Program-made: the position numbers and the translations under genes
Notes under the pieces: model-generated
The model's input: the letters and a program-made list of their open reading frames with translations, nothing else
Told to the model about the DNA's origin: nothing
The model's database searches: none
Shown: positions 8,757 through 16,553 of the stretch, piece after piece
Layout of the letters: every line of letters begins with the position of its first letter
Numbering within the stretch: position 1 is the first letter of the stretch
From: Paraburkholderia sejongensis
GTDB lineage: Bacteria > Pseudomonadota > Gammaproteobacteria > Burkholderiales > Burkholderiaceae
Assembly: GCF_020880815.1 (NCBI RefSeq)
Contig: NZ_JAJITD010000029.1
Coordinates: forward strand, 1 to 45,120
Reading direction: 5' to 3'
Length of the DNA stretch: 45,120 nucleotides

Positions 8757-9941
8757 ATGACCCGCCTCTCTCACGCGCCGCTCGCGGCGTCGCTGAAATT
8801 TCTCGCCGCCGTGTCGGCGTTCGCGTTCGGCGCGTGCGCGCAAGCCGCCGATCTGCCGGTCGGCGTCGAATTGCCGTTGACCGGCGGCATGGCGCGCGCC
8901 GGCACTGCGCAGCTCGAAGGCATCCGGATCGCCGCCGACATGTTCAATCAGCGCGATCCGAAGCACACGGTCAAGCTCACCGTGATCGACGACGAAGCGC
9001 AGCCGGCGAAGGCCGTGTCGGCGGTGGAAAAACTCGCGTCACAAGGCGTGCTTGCGATTACCGGCGGCTACGGTTCGAACTCGGTGAGCCCGGCCTCCGA
9101 AGCGGCCGATAAAGCCGGCCTCGTGTACATCACGTCCGGCGCGGTGGATAGCGCAATGACTTCGCGCGGGCTGAAGAACTTCTTTCGCGTCGGACCTGCG
9201 TCCGGCTACGCGAAAACGATGATCGGCGTGCTGACCGATATGAACGTGAAGTCGGTGTCGATCGTGTCGTCGACCAAACAGGCGCCGACCGATCTGTCGA
9301 AAGACGTCAGTTCCGCGCTGACCGCGAAGGGCGTGAAAGTCACGGTGCACGAATTCGATCCGTCGATGACCGACTTCAAGCCGATCGTCAACAAGATCAA
9401 GCTGCAGGACAAGCCCGACGTCATGGTGATGATGGGCTACGAGAACGACTACATCGGCATTCTGCGCGCGGCCAAGGTGCTCAAGCCGCCGGTGAAGGCG
9501 GTGATCGGCAGCTGGGCGCTCGTCACGCCGAAGATGGCGGCCGAGTTTCCTGACCTCGTGAACAACGTAGTGGGTAACGCGATGCTGCCGCATCCGGTGC
9601 AGTTCGCGTCACCGGAAGGCAAGGCGTTCGTCGCCGCGTATCGGAAGGCCTATAACAAGGACCCGGATTATCTGGCCGAGTTTTCGTACGTGCAGTCGAC
9701 GGTACTGTTCGACGCGCTAGCGAAAGCGTCGGATAAAGGCACGCTCAAGAGCGGCGGGGTGGCCAGCGAGTTGCGCGCGCAGCCGTTCGACACGCTGATC
9801 GGCACCGTGCATTTCGACAATCGCGGCGAAAACCCGGCTTTCCTGAACAGCATGGCGCAGATCCAGGACGGCAAGGTCGTCGTGATCTGGCCGAAGGAGA
9901 AGGCCACCGGCAAGCTCAACTATCCGGCGCAGCCGTGGTGA
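8757..9941 (+). CDS. Liv-type ABC transporter periplasmic substrate-binding protein (copy 2)
   Basis: A 394-residue periplasmic binding protein, paralogue of the 6283-7470 product. The signal peptide has a probable cleavage after AQA (28-30). The mature start PVGVELPLTGGMARAGTAQLEG and the C-terminal YPAQPW parallel copy 1. AGGAGA lies just before the ATG. Together the two proteins could feed one LivHMGF permease with two ligands or with different affinities. Differences near the ligand-contact segment after VEKLASQ (GAANSNCAG in copy 1, GGYGSNSVS here) suggest different ligands. Confidence 0.92.
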   Translation: MTRLSHAPLAASLKFLAAVSAFAFGACAQAADLPVGVELPLTGGMARAGTAQLEGIRIAADMFNQRDPKHTVKLTVIDDEAQPAKAVSAVEKLASQGVLAITGGYGSNSVSPASEAADKAGLVYITSGAVDSAMTSRGLKNFFRVGPASGYAKTMIGVLTDMNVKSVSIVSSTKQAPTDLSKDVSSALTAKGVKVTVHEFDPSMTDFKPIVNKIKLQDKPDVMVMMGYENDYIGILRAAKVLKPPVKAVIGSWALVTPKMAAEFPDLVNNVVGNAMLPHPVQFASPEGKAFVAAYRKAYNKDPDYLAEFSYVQSTVLFDALAKASDKGTLKSGGVASELRAQPFDTLIGTVHFDNRGENPAFLNSMAQIQDGKVVVIWPKEKATGKLNYPAQPW

Positions 9942-10011
9942 TGCGGACCCTGCCGGTCACACTGCGCGCGCCCGCTCGCGAGCGTCGCGGCCTGTCCATC
10001 GAGGAGTCGTC

Positions 10012-10884
10012 ATGACCGATCTGATCCTGCAGTCGCTTTACTCCGGCGTGCTGGTCGGCGGCGCTTATGCGCTCGTCGCCCTGGGGCTCGCGCTGGTGTT
10101 CGGCTCGATGCGCATCATCAATCTCGCGCACGGCGAACTCGTGCTGCTCGCCGCGTACATCGCGTATTCGTTCGAGACGCGGCTCGGCCTCAATCCGGTG
10201 CTCGCGATTCCGGCCGCGATGCCGGTGGTCTGCGTGGCCGCCGCCGCCGCGTGGTATCTGGTCAGCCGGATCGCGCGCGACCGCGAACTGAACTCGCTGA
10301 TCCTCACCTACGGTCTCGGCATCATCCTGACCAACGGCGTGCTGCTGATCTGGGGCGCCGACGTGCGTTCGACCAATTCCGCATGGCTGCAGGACAGCGT
10401 GATGCTCGGCAACGTGCTGAGCATGCGCAGCGAACTGCTGTCGTTCGGCATCAGCGTCGTGCTGATGGGCGCGTTGTGGTGGTGGCTGTCGCGCTCGTGG
10501 TACGGGCGCGCGGTGCGGGCGATTTCGAGCAATCGCGACGCCGCGCGGCTGATGGGCATCAATCCGGGCCGGACCGAACTGGTGTCGTTCATCGTCGCCG
10601 GCGTGCTGGCGTCGTGCGCGGGCGTCGCGATGTATGCGAGCAGCGCGATCCAGCCGTCGATCGGCGAAGCGATGACGGTCAAGGCATTCATCATCACGGT
10701 GCTGGCGGGCGTCGGCTCGATTCCTGGCGTGCTGCTCGGCGCGATGCTGCTCGGCATCGCCGAGGCGCTGACCGTCACGCTGTATAGCTCGGCGTTGCAG
10801 GAACTGGCCGGGATGCTGCTGTTTCTGCTGGTGTTGTACGTACTGCCAAACGGCCTGTTCGGTGTGGCGAGGAGAAGAGGATGA
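10012..10884 (+). CDS. livH: Branched-chain/organic acid ABC transporter permease LivH-like
   Basis: A 290-residue polytopic inner-membrane permease of the LivH family. It starts with LILQSLYSGVLVGGAYALVALGLAL, has the family segment MRIINLAHGEL near residue 35-45, and further hydrophobic segments with conserved TVKAFIITVLAGVGSIPG near the C-terminus. GAGGAG five bases before the ATG supports the start. Its stop overlaps the livM start (ATGA), so the two permeases are translationally coupled. It forms the membrane channel with LivM. Confidence 0.94.
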   Translation: MTDLILQSLYSGVLVGGAYALVALGLALVFGSMRIINLAHGELVLLAAYIAYSFETRLGLNPVLAIPAAMPVVCVAAAAAWYLVSRIARDRELNSLILTYGLGIILTNGVLLIWGADVRSTNSAWLQDSVMLGNVLSMRSELLSFGISVVLMGALWWWLSRSWYGRAVRAISSNRDAARLMGINPGRTELVSFIVAGVLASCAGVAMYASSAIQPSIGEAMTVKAFIITVLAGVGSIPGVLLGAMLLGIAEALTVTLYSSALQELAGMLLFLLVLYVLPNGLFGVARRRG

Positions 10885-11843
10885 CGATCACGCGCAAACT
10901 GCTGCTGGCCGTATTGGTGCTCGCGCTGTATCTCGGCGTGCCGCTCGCGCTCGGCCATGACCTGTACCTGATGAGTCTCGCGGTCGCGTCGCTGACGATC
11001 GCCGGCATCGCGCTCGCGTGGGCGCTGCTCGGCAATCTCGGCGGGATGGTGAGCTTCGGCCACGCCGCGTTCTTCGGCGTGGGGTCCTATATCTCCGCGC
11101 TGCTGACGCTGAAGGCCGGCTGGCCGGTGTTTCCGGCGATGCTCGCCGGCGGGGCCGGCGCGGTGGTCGCGTCGCTCGCGATGCTGCCGGCGCTGCGTCT
11201 GAAGGGACCGTATTTCGCGCTGGCGATTCTCGCGTATGCGCAGATCTTTCGTATTCTCGCGACCCAGTTCGCCGGGCTTACCGGCGGCTCGGGCGGGCTG
11301 TCCAGCATTCCCGGTTTGCCGACCGTCGCCGGTTTCGAGTTCGGCTCGAAGACCGGCAATTACCTGGTGATCCTCACCTTGGTGCTGCTGTTCGCGCTGG
11401 TCTATCACTTCCTGCGGCGCAGCTACATCGGCCTCGCGTTGCGCGCGATGCACGAATCCGAAGACGCGACCCGCGTGGTCGGCGTGAACAGCGTGATGCT
11501 GAAACTGTCGATGCTGATGCTGTCCGCGCTGATGACGGGGCTCGTCGGCGCGTTCAACGCGCACTACATCAACTTTCTCGAACCCGACTACGCGTTCAAT
11601 TCGTCGTGGGCGGTGGTGCCGATCATCGCGGCGATCTTCGGCGGTTACCGGACGATCGGCGGACCGCTGGCCGGCGCGGTGGTCGTGTACCTGATCGATC
11701 AACTGTTCCTGAAGAACGTGCTGCCGACCGGCCATCAGATCGTGCTCGGCATCCTGCTGGTCGCGATGATCATCGTCAGTCCGTCCGGACTCACGGCGAT
11801 CGCATGGCGCAAAAACAAGCGAGGCGCGTATGCCGCAAGCTGA
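10881..11843 (+). CDS. livM: Branched-chain/organic acid ABC transporter permease LivM-like
   Basis: A 320-residue polytopic permease of the LivM family, with typical segments GNLGGMVSFGHAAFFGVGSY and GLTGGSGGLSSIPG and the late GGYRTIGGPLAGAVVVYLI. Starts four bases inside livH (ATGA) and its 3' end overlaps livG by 14 bases, so livHMGF is a compact translationally coupled unit. Confidence 0.94.
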   Translation: MTITRKLLLAVLVLALYLGVPLALGHDLYLMSLAVASLTIAGIALAWALLGNLGGMVSFGHAAFFGVGSYISALLTLKAGWPVFPAMLAGGAGAVVASLAMLPALRLKGPYFALAILAYAQIFRILATQFAGLTGGSGGLSSIPGLPTVAGFEFGSKTGNYLVILTLVLLFALVYHFLRRSYIGLALRAMHESEDATRVVGVNSVMLKLSMLMLSALMTGLVGAFNAHYINFLEPDYAFNSSWAVVPIIAAIFGGYRTIGGPLAGAVVVYLIDQLFLKNVLPTGHQIVLGILLVAMIIVSPSGLTAIAWRKNKRGAYAAS

Positions 11844-12558
11844 CCTGCAACTGCGCAACGTGACGATCCGCTTCGGCGGCATCACCGCGGTCAATAACGT
11901 ATCGATGGAAGTCGGCACGAACGATCTGGTTGGACTCGTCGGCCCGAACGGCGCGGGCAAGACCACGCTGTTCAACGCGATCTCCGGTCTCGTGCGGCCC
12001 ACGCAAGGCTCGATCAGCTTCGACGGTCAGGACATGCTGAAGACCTCGCTGCACCGGCGCGCGCGACTCGGCATCGGCCGCACGTTCCAGGTGCCGCAGC
12101 CGATGCACGAGCTGACCGTACGCGAGAACCTGCTGGTCGCGCAGCGCTTCGGCGCCGGCCAGATCAATCATGCGCGCATCGATGGGATCCTCGAGTTTCT
12201 CGATCTGAGCGGCAAGGCCACGCGCAATGCGGCGACCGAACTCGCGCTGACCGAACTGAAGGCGCTCGAAGTCGCGAAGGCGCTCGCGACCGCGCCGAAA
12301 CTGCTGCTGCTCGACGAAGTACTCGGCGGGCTCGAAACCGCCAGCAAGCGCCGCTTCATGAAGACCTTGCTGGAGGTGCACGAGCGTTATCAGGTCGGCA
12401 TCCTGATCATCGAGCACGACATCGAGACCGTGATGAATCTATGCCGACGCGTCTGCGTGCTGAACTTCGGCGAGTTGATCGCCGATGGTCCCCCGGCCGA
12501 AGTGTTCCGCGATCCGGCCGTCGTGAAGAGCTATACCGGAGAGGTGATCGATGCTTGA
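11830..12558 (+). CDS. livG: ABC transporter ATP-binding protein LivG-like
   Basis: A 242-residue ATPase subunit. Walker A is GPNGAGKTT (about 38-46). Walker B is KLLLLDEV. The ABC signature is not the usual LSGGQ: the segment reads LALTELKALEVAKALA, and Walker B ends DEV rather than DEP, a pattern that by memory occurs in a subgroup of LivG proteins. The C-terminal LivG/BCA_ABC extension (FRDPAVVKSYTGE) is present. Overlaps livM by 14 and livF by 8 bases. Confidence 0.92.
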   Translation: MPQADLQLRNVTIRFGGITAVNNVSMEVGTNDLVGLVGPNGAGKTTLFNAISGLVRPTQGSISFDGQDMLKTSLHRRARLGIGRTFQVPQPMHELTVRENLLVAQRFGAGQINHARIDGILEFLDLSGKATRNAATELALTELKALEVAKALATAPKLLLLDEVLGGLETASKRRFMKTLLEVHERYQVGILIIEHDIETVMNLCRRVCVLNFGELIADGPPAEVFRDPAVVKSYTGEVIDA

Positions 12559-13252
12559 GATGAACGCGGTGCGAGCCGGCTATGGCGCGATCAACGTGCT
12601 GTGGGACGTGTCGTTGAAGGTCGCGCGCGGCGAGGTGACGACGATCGTCGGGCCGAACGGCGCGGGCAAGACCACGCTGCTGCGCGCGATCATGGGGCTG
12701 CTGCCGTTGCAGCGCGGCCAGATCATCTATGACGGCGCGTCGCTCGCCGGTGTGCCGACATGGGACTTGCCGGAGCGCGGCATTGCGATGGTGCCGGAAG
12801 GGCGGATGATTTTCCGCGACATGTCGATCGAGGAGAACCTGATGCTCGGCGCGTTTCCGAAGGCGCGCCGCGGCGCCGCGAAAACGCAGCTCGAAGAAGT
12901 CTTCACGCTGTTTCCGCTGCTGAAGGAGCGGCGCGCATTGCCGGCCGGCACGTTGTCGGGCGGCCAGGCACAGATGCTCGCATTAGGGCGCGGGCTGATG
13001 TCGTCGCCGCAATTGCTGTTGATCGACGAGCCGTCGCTCGGGCTCGCGCCGGTGATCGTGCAGGAAGTGTTCGAGATTCTGGCGCGGCTGAAGGCCGAGG
13101 GACGCACCATCGTGCTCGTCGAGCAGAACACCAATATGGCGTTGCGGCTGGCCGATCAGGTGTATCTGATGCAGGGCGGCAAGGTCACGTTGTCGGCGCG
13201 CGCGGCCGAGGTGAATGTGGACGCGCTGCACGATATGTATTTCGCGCGCTGA
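12551..13252 (+). CDS. livF: ABC transporter ATP-binding protein LivF-like
   Basis: A 233-residue ATPase subunit with Walker A GPNGAGKTT, a canonical signature LSGGQAQMLALGR, Walker B LLLIDEPSLGLAP and a conserved switch-type region VEQNTNMALRLAD. It pairs with LivG to power the LivHM channel. Last gene of the importer operon; its stop converges on the LysR gene across a 44-bp gap built of short tandem repeats. Confidence 0.94.
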   Translation: MLEMNAVRAGYGAINVLWDVSLKVARGEVTTIVGPNGAGKTTLLRAIMGLLPLQRGQIIYDGASLAGVPTWDLPERGIAMVPEGRMIFRDMSIEENLMLGAFPKARRGAAKTQLEEVFTLFPLLKERRALPAGTLSGGQAQMLALGRGLMSSPQLLLIDEPSLGLAPVIVQEVFEILARLKAEGRTIVLVEQNTNMALRLADQVYLMQGGKVTLSARAAEVNVDALHDMYFAR

Positions 13253-13256
13253 CGCG

Positions 13257-13292
13257 TGATGCAGGCGCCAATGCAAGCGCTGATGCAGGGGC
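13257..13292. repeat. Three imperfect 12-bp tandem repeats
   Basis: Units TGATGCAGGCGC, CAATGCAAGCGC and TGATGCAGGGGC follow one another without gap in the 44-bp space between the convergent stops of livF and the LysR gene. No terminator hairpin is seen there. Confidence 0.7.
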
Positions 13293-13296
13293 GACG

Positions 13297-14199
13297 CTAT
13301 TCGACCCGTCCCACCCCATCGGCCACCAGCAGATCGACCAGCTTGCGCGCGAACAGCGGCAACGCCTGCCGGTTCGCGACACAGATTTGCAGCTTGCGCA
13401 CCGCCCATTCGTCGGTGAGCGGGACGATACGCAGTGCCATGGTTTGCGCATGACGGCGCGCGGTGCCTTCGGGCAGCACGCCGATGCCGATGTTCGCCTC
13501 GATCATCCGGCACGCGGCTTCGAAGTTGCTGACCTGAATGCGCCAGCGCATCGTGCGCTGCAATTCGGCCGATGCGCGCTTCAGAAAGCCGTAAATCGCG
13601 CTGGCCTCAGGCGGGCCGATGAAGTCATAGTCGAGCGTCGACGCGAACGCGATCTTCTTGTGCTGCGCGAGCGGGTGACTGAGCGCGGTCGCCAGCACCA
13701 GACGGTCGCGCCGGTACGGCATGACTTCGAGCCCGTCGGTGCGCACATTGCCCGCGACGATGCCGATATCGACGGTGCCTTCCTGCACCGCCTTCACGAT
13801 GTCCGGGCTCAGACGCTCGTGCATATCGACGTTCACGTCGGGATGATTGATCAGATAGGTGCGTAGCACCGCCGGCAGAAACTCGCTCATCGCGGTGGTG
13901 TTCGCAAAAACCCGCACGTGGCCCTTCACGCCGTTCGCATATTCCTGCAGATCGCCGGTCAGCTGTTCGAGTTGCTGAAAGACCCGGCGTGCATGCAGCA
14001 ACAGCGTTTCGCCCGGCGCGGTGAGCGTCACGCCTTGACTGGTGCGGCTCAGCAGCTTTACCCCGACCTGCTCTTCGAGATTCTTGATTCGCGTGCTCGC
14101 GGCCGGCAACGACAGATGCGCCCGCTCGGCGCCGCGAGTCAGGCTGCTTGCTTCAGCGATGTGAATGAAGAGCTTCAGATCGACAAGATCGAAATGCAT
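13297..14199 (-). CDS. LysR-family transcriptional regulator of the catabolic cluster
   Basis: A 300-residue LysR-type regulator: N-terminal winged helix-turn-helix (about 3-62, with LTRGAERAHLSLPAASTRIKN) and a C-terminal effector-binding domain with the family stretch IGIVAGN and EANIGIGVLPEG. It is divergent from the SDR-led operon (246-bp gap), so it most likely controls that operon and perhaps the convergent importer. It is strikingly similar to the regulator at 36234-37145: both share QGVTLT, ANTTA-SEF-PAVL, VDIGIVAGN/TDIGIVAGN and NFEAACRMIEA. The effector is probably a pathway CoA ester or free acid (inference). Confidence 0.92.
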   Translation of the reverse strand: MHFDLVDLKLFIHIAEASSLTRGAERAHLSLPAASTRIKNLEEQVGVKLLSRTSQGVTLTAPGETLLLHARRVFQQLEQLTGDLQEYANGVKGHVRVFANTTAMSEFLPAVLRTYLINHPDVNVDMHERLSPDIVKAVQEGTVDIGIVAGNVRTDGLEVMPYRRDRLVLATALSHPLAQHKKIAFASTLDYDFIGPPEASAIYGFLKRASAELQRTMRWRIQVSNFEAACRMIEANIGIGVLPEGTARRHAQTMALRIVPLTDEWAVRKLQICVANRQALPLFARKLVDLLVADGVGRVE

Positions 14200-14252
14200 G
14201 AGCGGGTCCGTTGAAGGGCAGGGTCATTATTGCGCCGCTGCACGCTTTGCGA

Positions 14253-14298
14253 CATTAGGCGTATTACGGGTTAATGCGAGCCGAAATGGGGTTTCGGC
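14253..14298. promoter_or_regulatory. Candidate LysR operators in the divergent region
   Basis: Two dyads lie close together in the 246-bp gap between the LysR gene and the SDR operon. CATTA (14253-14257) and TAATG (14272-14276) form the first. GCCGAAA (14280-14286) and TTTCGGC (14292-14298) form a perfect 7-bp inverted repeat with a 5-bp spacer. Palindromic sites of this kind are typical for LysR binding; assignment is by position only. Confidence 0.45.
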
Positions 14299-14445
14299 AT
14301 ATCGAAATTGTCGCGTGCTGGCCGATGCGTCAAGCTGCGTCGGAAGCGGATCGTGCTTGACGTAGCCCATGCAACCGCCGCCGCCGCGCTCGCAGCATAC
14401 GCGGCACCACACCAGACGGACACGAGATAGCGAGGAGCGACACGT

Positions 14446-15366
14446 ATGACGACGCAACGCATGATGGATGGCAAGGTGGTGATCGTAACCGGCGCGGGCG
14501 GCGGGATTGGCCGCGATATCGCGCTGCTGATGGCGCGCCAGGGCGCGCACGTGGTGGTCAACGATATCGGCGCGTCGCTCGGCGGCGAGGGACATAGCGC
14601 GGGTCCCGCGCAAAGCGTGGTCGACGAAATTCTCGCGTTCGACGGCCGCGCGAGCGCGAATACCGACAGCGTCGCCGACGCGCAAGGCGGCGAACGGATC
14701 GTGCAGAACGCATTGGACGTATTCGGCCGCGTCGATTGCGTGGTGAACAACGCGGGCATATTGCGCGACCGCTTCTTCCACAAGATGAGCAACGACGATT
14801 GGGACGCGGTGCTCAAGGTGCATCTGTACGGCAGTTATCACGTGTCGCGCGCGGTCGCCGCGCATTTCAAGGAGCAGGGCAGTGGCGCGTTCGTGCATAT
14901 GACGTCGACCTCGGGGCTGATCGGCAATCTCGCGCAGGCCAATTACAGCGCCGCGAAACTCGGCATTGCCGGACTGTCGAAATCGATCGCGCTCGATTTG
15001 CAGAAGTTCGGCGTGCGCTCGAACTGCATTGCGCCGTTCGCGTGGAGCCGCATGATCAACTCGATCAAGATCGATACGCCGGAGCAGGAAGCGCGGGTCG
15101 CGAAGATTCGCCAGATGACGCCCGCGAAGATCGCGCCGCTCGCGGTCTATCTCGCGAGCGATGCCGCGCGCGACGTGACCGGTCAGATTTTCGCGGTGCG
15201 CAACAACGAGATCTTCGTGATGAGCCAGCCGCGCCCGGTGCGCTCGGTGCATCGCGGCGAGGGCTGGACGCCGGAGAGCATCGCCGAGCACGCGATGCCG
15301 GCGCTGCGCGCGGGCTTCCATTCGCTCGACGTGTCGGCCGACGTGTTCAGCTGGGACCCGGTGTGA
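14446..15366 (+). CDS. MFE-2-type short-chain dehydrogenase ((3R)-hydroxyacyl-CoA dehydrogenase-like)
   Basis: A 306-residue SDR, longer than the common 250. It has the NAD(P) motif TGAGGGIG, NDIG after beta-2, NNAG, and the catalytic Ser with YSAAK. The segment VVVNDIGASLGGEGHS resembles the dehydrogenase domain of peroxisomal multifunctional enzyme type 2 and bacterial relatives, which oxidise (3R)-hydroxyacyl-CoA. GAGGAGCGACACGT precedes the ATG. It leads an operon that also encodes a hydratase-2 protein (18488-19357), the other half of MFE-2, which supports a role in R-specific beta-oxidation. The C-terminal 50 residues (after the SDR core) resemble those of MFE-2-like SDRs. Confidence 0.88.
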   Translation: MTTQRMMDGKVVIVTGAGGGIGRDIALLMARQGAHVVVNDIGASLGGEGHSAGPAQSVVDEILAFDGRASANTDSVADAQGGERIVQNALDVFGRVDCVVNNAGILRDRFFHKMSNDDWDAVLKVHLYGSYHVSRAVAAHFKEQGSGAFVHMTSTSGLIGNLAQANYSAAKLGIAGLSKSIALDLQKFGVRSNCIAPFAWSRMINSIKIDTPEQEARVAKIRQMTPAKIAPLAVYLASDAARDVTGQIFAVRNNEIFVMSQPRPVRSVHRGEGWTPESIAEHAMPALRAGFHSLDVSADVFSWDPV

Positions 15367-15380
15367 CGGGAGCGACCAAC

Positions 15381-16553
15381 ATGCTCGATCGATTGAACGC
15401 GCAACTGGCGCGTTTGCAAACTCATCCGTTCTACGAAGGACGTTTGCCGTCGCGGGTGGACAGCGCGGAGGAGTTCGCCGAACGCGTGCCGCTGATGTCG
15501 CGCGCGGAACTGGTCGCGCAAATGACGCGCCCCGGTTACGGCGCGTTCGCGCCGCAGGTGCCACCGGTGCGTATCCATTTGACGCCGATGGGCGCGTCGC
15601 TGGTGCCGATCCTGCACAGCGCCGCCGATCTGCGCGCGATCGAGGCCGCGTGCGGCCAGCATCTCGACGCATGCGGAATCGGCCCCGGCGACGTCTGCAT
15701 GGTCACGTTCGGCTATCACCTGTTCGTCGCCGGACTGTTCTACCAGAGCCAGATGGAAGCGCGCGGCGTCGCGTGCATTCCGCACGGCCCCGGCGAAACC
15801 GAACGCGCGGCCGGGATCGCGCGACGCTGCGGCGTCACGGTGCTGGCCGGCAACCCGTCACATGCGCTGAAACTGATCGAAGCCGGCTGCCCGGTGCCGC
15901 GCGTGTTCTTCGCGGGCGGCGAAGCGTTCACCGGCAACGAAGCGCTGTATCAGCGCGTGCGCAATGCGATGCCAGGCACTTTGCTGATCGACAGCTTTTC
16001 GTTATCCGAATGTTTGCCGGTCGCACGCACGTTTCCGGGCGGCACCGGCGTGCATGTGTTCGACGAGCTGCTGTACGCGGAAGTCGTCGATCCGGATAGC
16101 GGCCGGCCGGTCGCGCCGGGCGAGCGCGGCGAACTGGTGCTCACGCATCTGCAGAAAGAATTGCAGCCGCTGGTCCGGTATCGCACCGGCGATCTGACGG
16201 TGCTGCGCCACACCGAGCCGCTGTTCGGCCGCACCGTAGCGCTGCCGCGCGTGGTGTTCGGGCGTGCCGATTCGATGGTGAAGATCAAGGGCGTGAAGGT
16301 CTATCCGTCGGAGTTGCGCACGGTGCTGCTCGGCGTCGACGGATTGAGCGGCGCGTATCGGCTGGTGGTGTCGCGCAGCCTGAACGGCAGCGATCATCTG
16401 CGCTTGCAGATCGAAGGCGCGGCGACGCCGGCTGCGATCGATGCGCTCGCCGCGCGCTTCAAACGCCAGACCCTGATTAATGCCGATGTCATCGAGGCGG
16501 TCGCGAAGCTCGAAGGCAGCGAGCTGGTTATCGATCAAAGGAGCACAGCATGA
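15381..16553 (+). CDS. PaaK-like adenylate-forming protein with degenerate ATP loop
   Basis: A 390-residue protein of the phenylacetate-CoA ligase/coenzyme F390 synthetase-like family. Recognisable parts are DSFSLSECLP (adenine motif), RYRTGDLT, and the C-terminal GRADSMVKIKGVKVYPSELR. The glycine-rich ATP-phosphate loop, SSGTTGKP in PaaK, appears as LTPMGASLVP, and the C-terminal lysine-bearing motif is replaced by EGSELVIDQR. It is also shorter than PaaK (about 437). It may therefore be inactive as a CoA ligase or may use a preformed adenylate. ATG at 15381 has GGGAG eight bases upstream; a GTG at 15363 is an alternative. Its stop overlaps the next start (ATGA). Confidence 0.8.
   Translation: MLDRLNAQLARLQTHPFYEGRLPSRVDSAEEFAERVPLMSRAELVAQMTRPGYGAFAPQVPPVRIHLTPMGASLVPILHSAADLRAIEAACGQHLDACGIGPGDVCMVTFGYHLFVAGLFYQSQMEARGVACIPHGPGETERAAGIARRCGVTVLAGNPSHALKLIEAGCPVPRVFFAGGEAFTGNEALYQRVRNAMPGTLLIDSFSLSECLPVARTFPGGTGVHVFDELLYAEVVDPDSGRPVAPGERGELVLTHLQKELQPLVRYRTGDLTVLRHTEPLFGRTVALPRVVFGRADSMVKIKGVKVYPSELRTVLLGVDGLSGAYRLVVSRSLNGSDHLRLQIEGAATPAAIDALAARFKRQTLINADVIEAVAKLEGSELVIDQRSTA

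Noticed and set aside
10308..12002. 564-codon minus-strand frame
   Set aside because: Covers livH, livM and livG in antisense; low-complexity Arg/Gln/His sequence.
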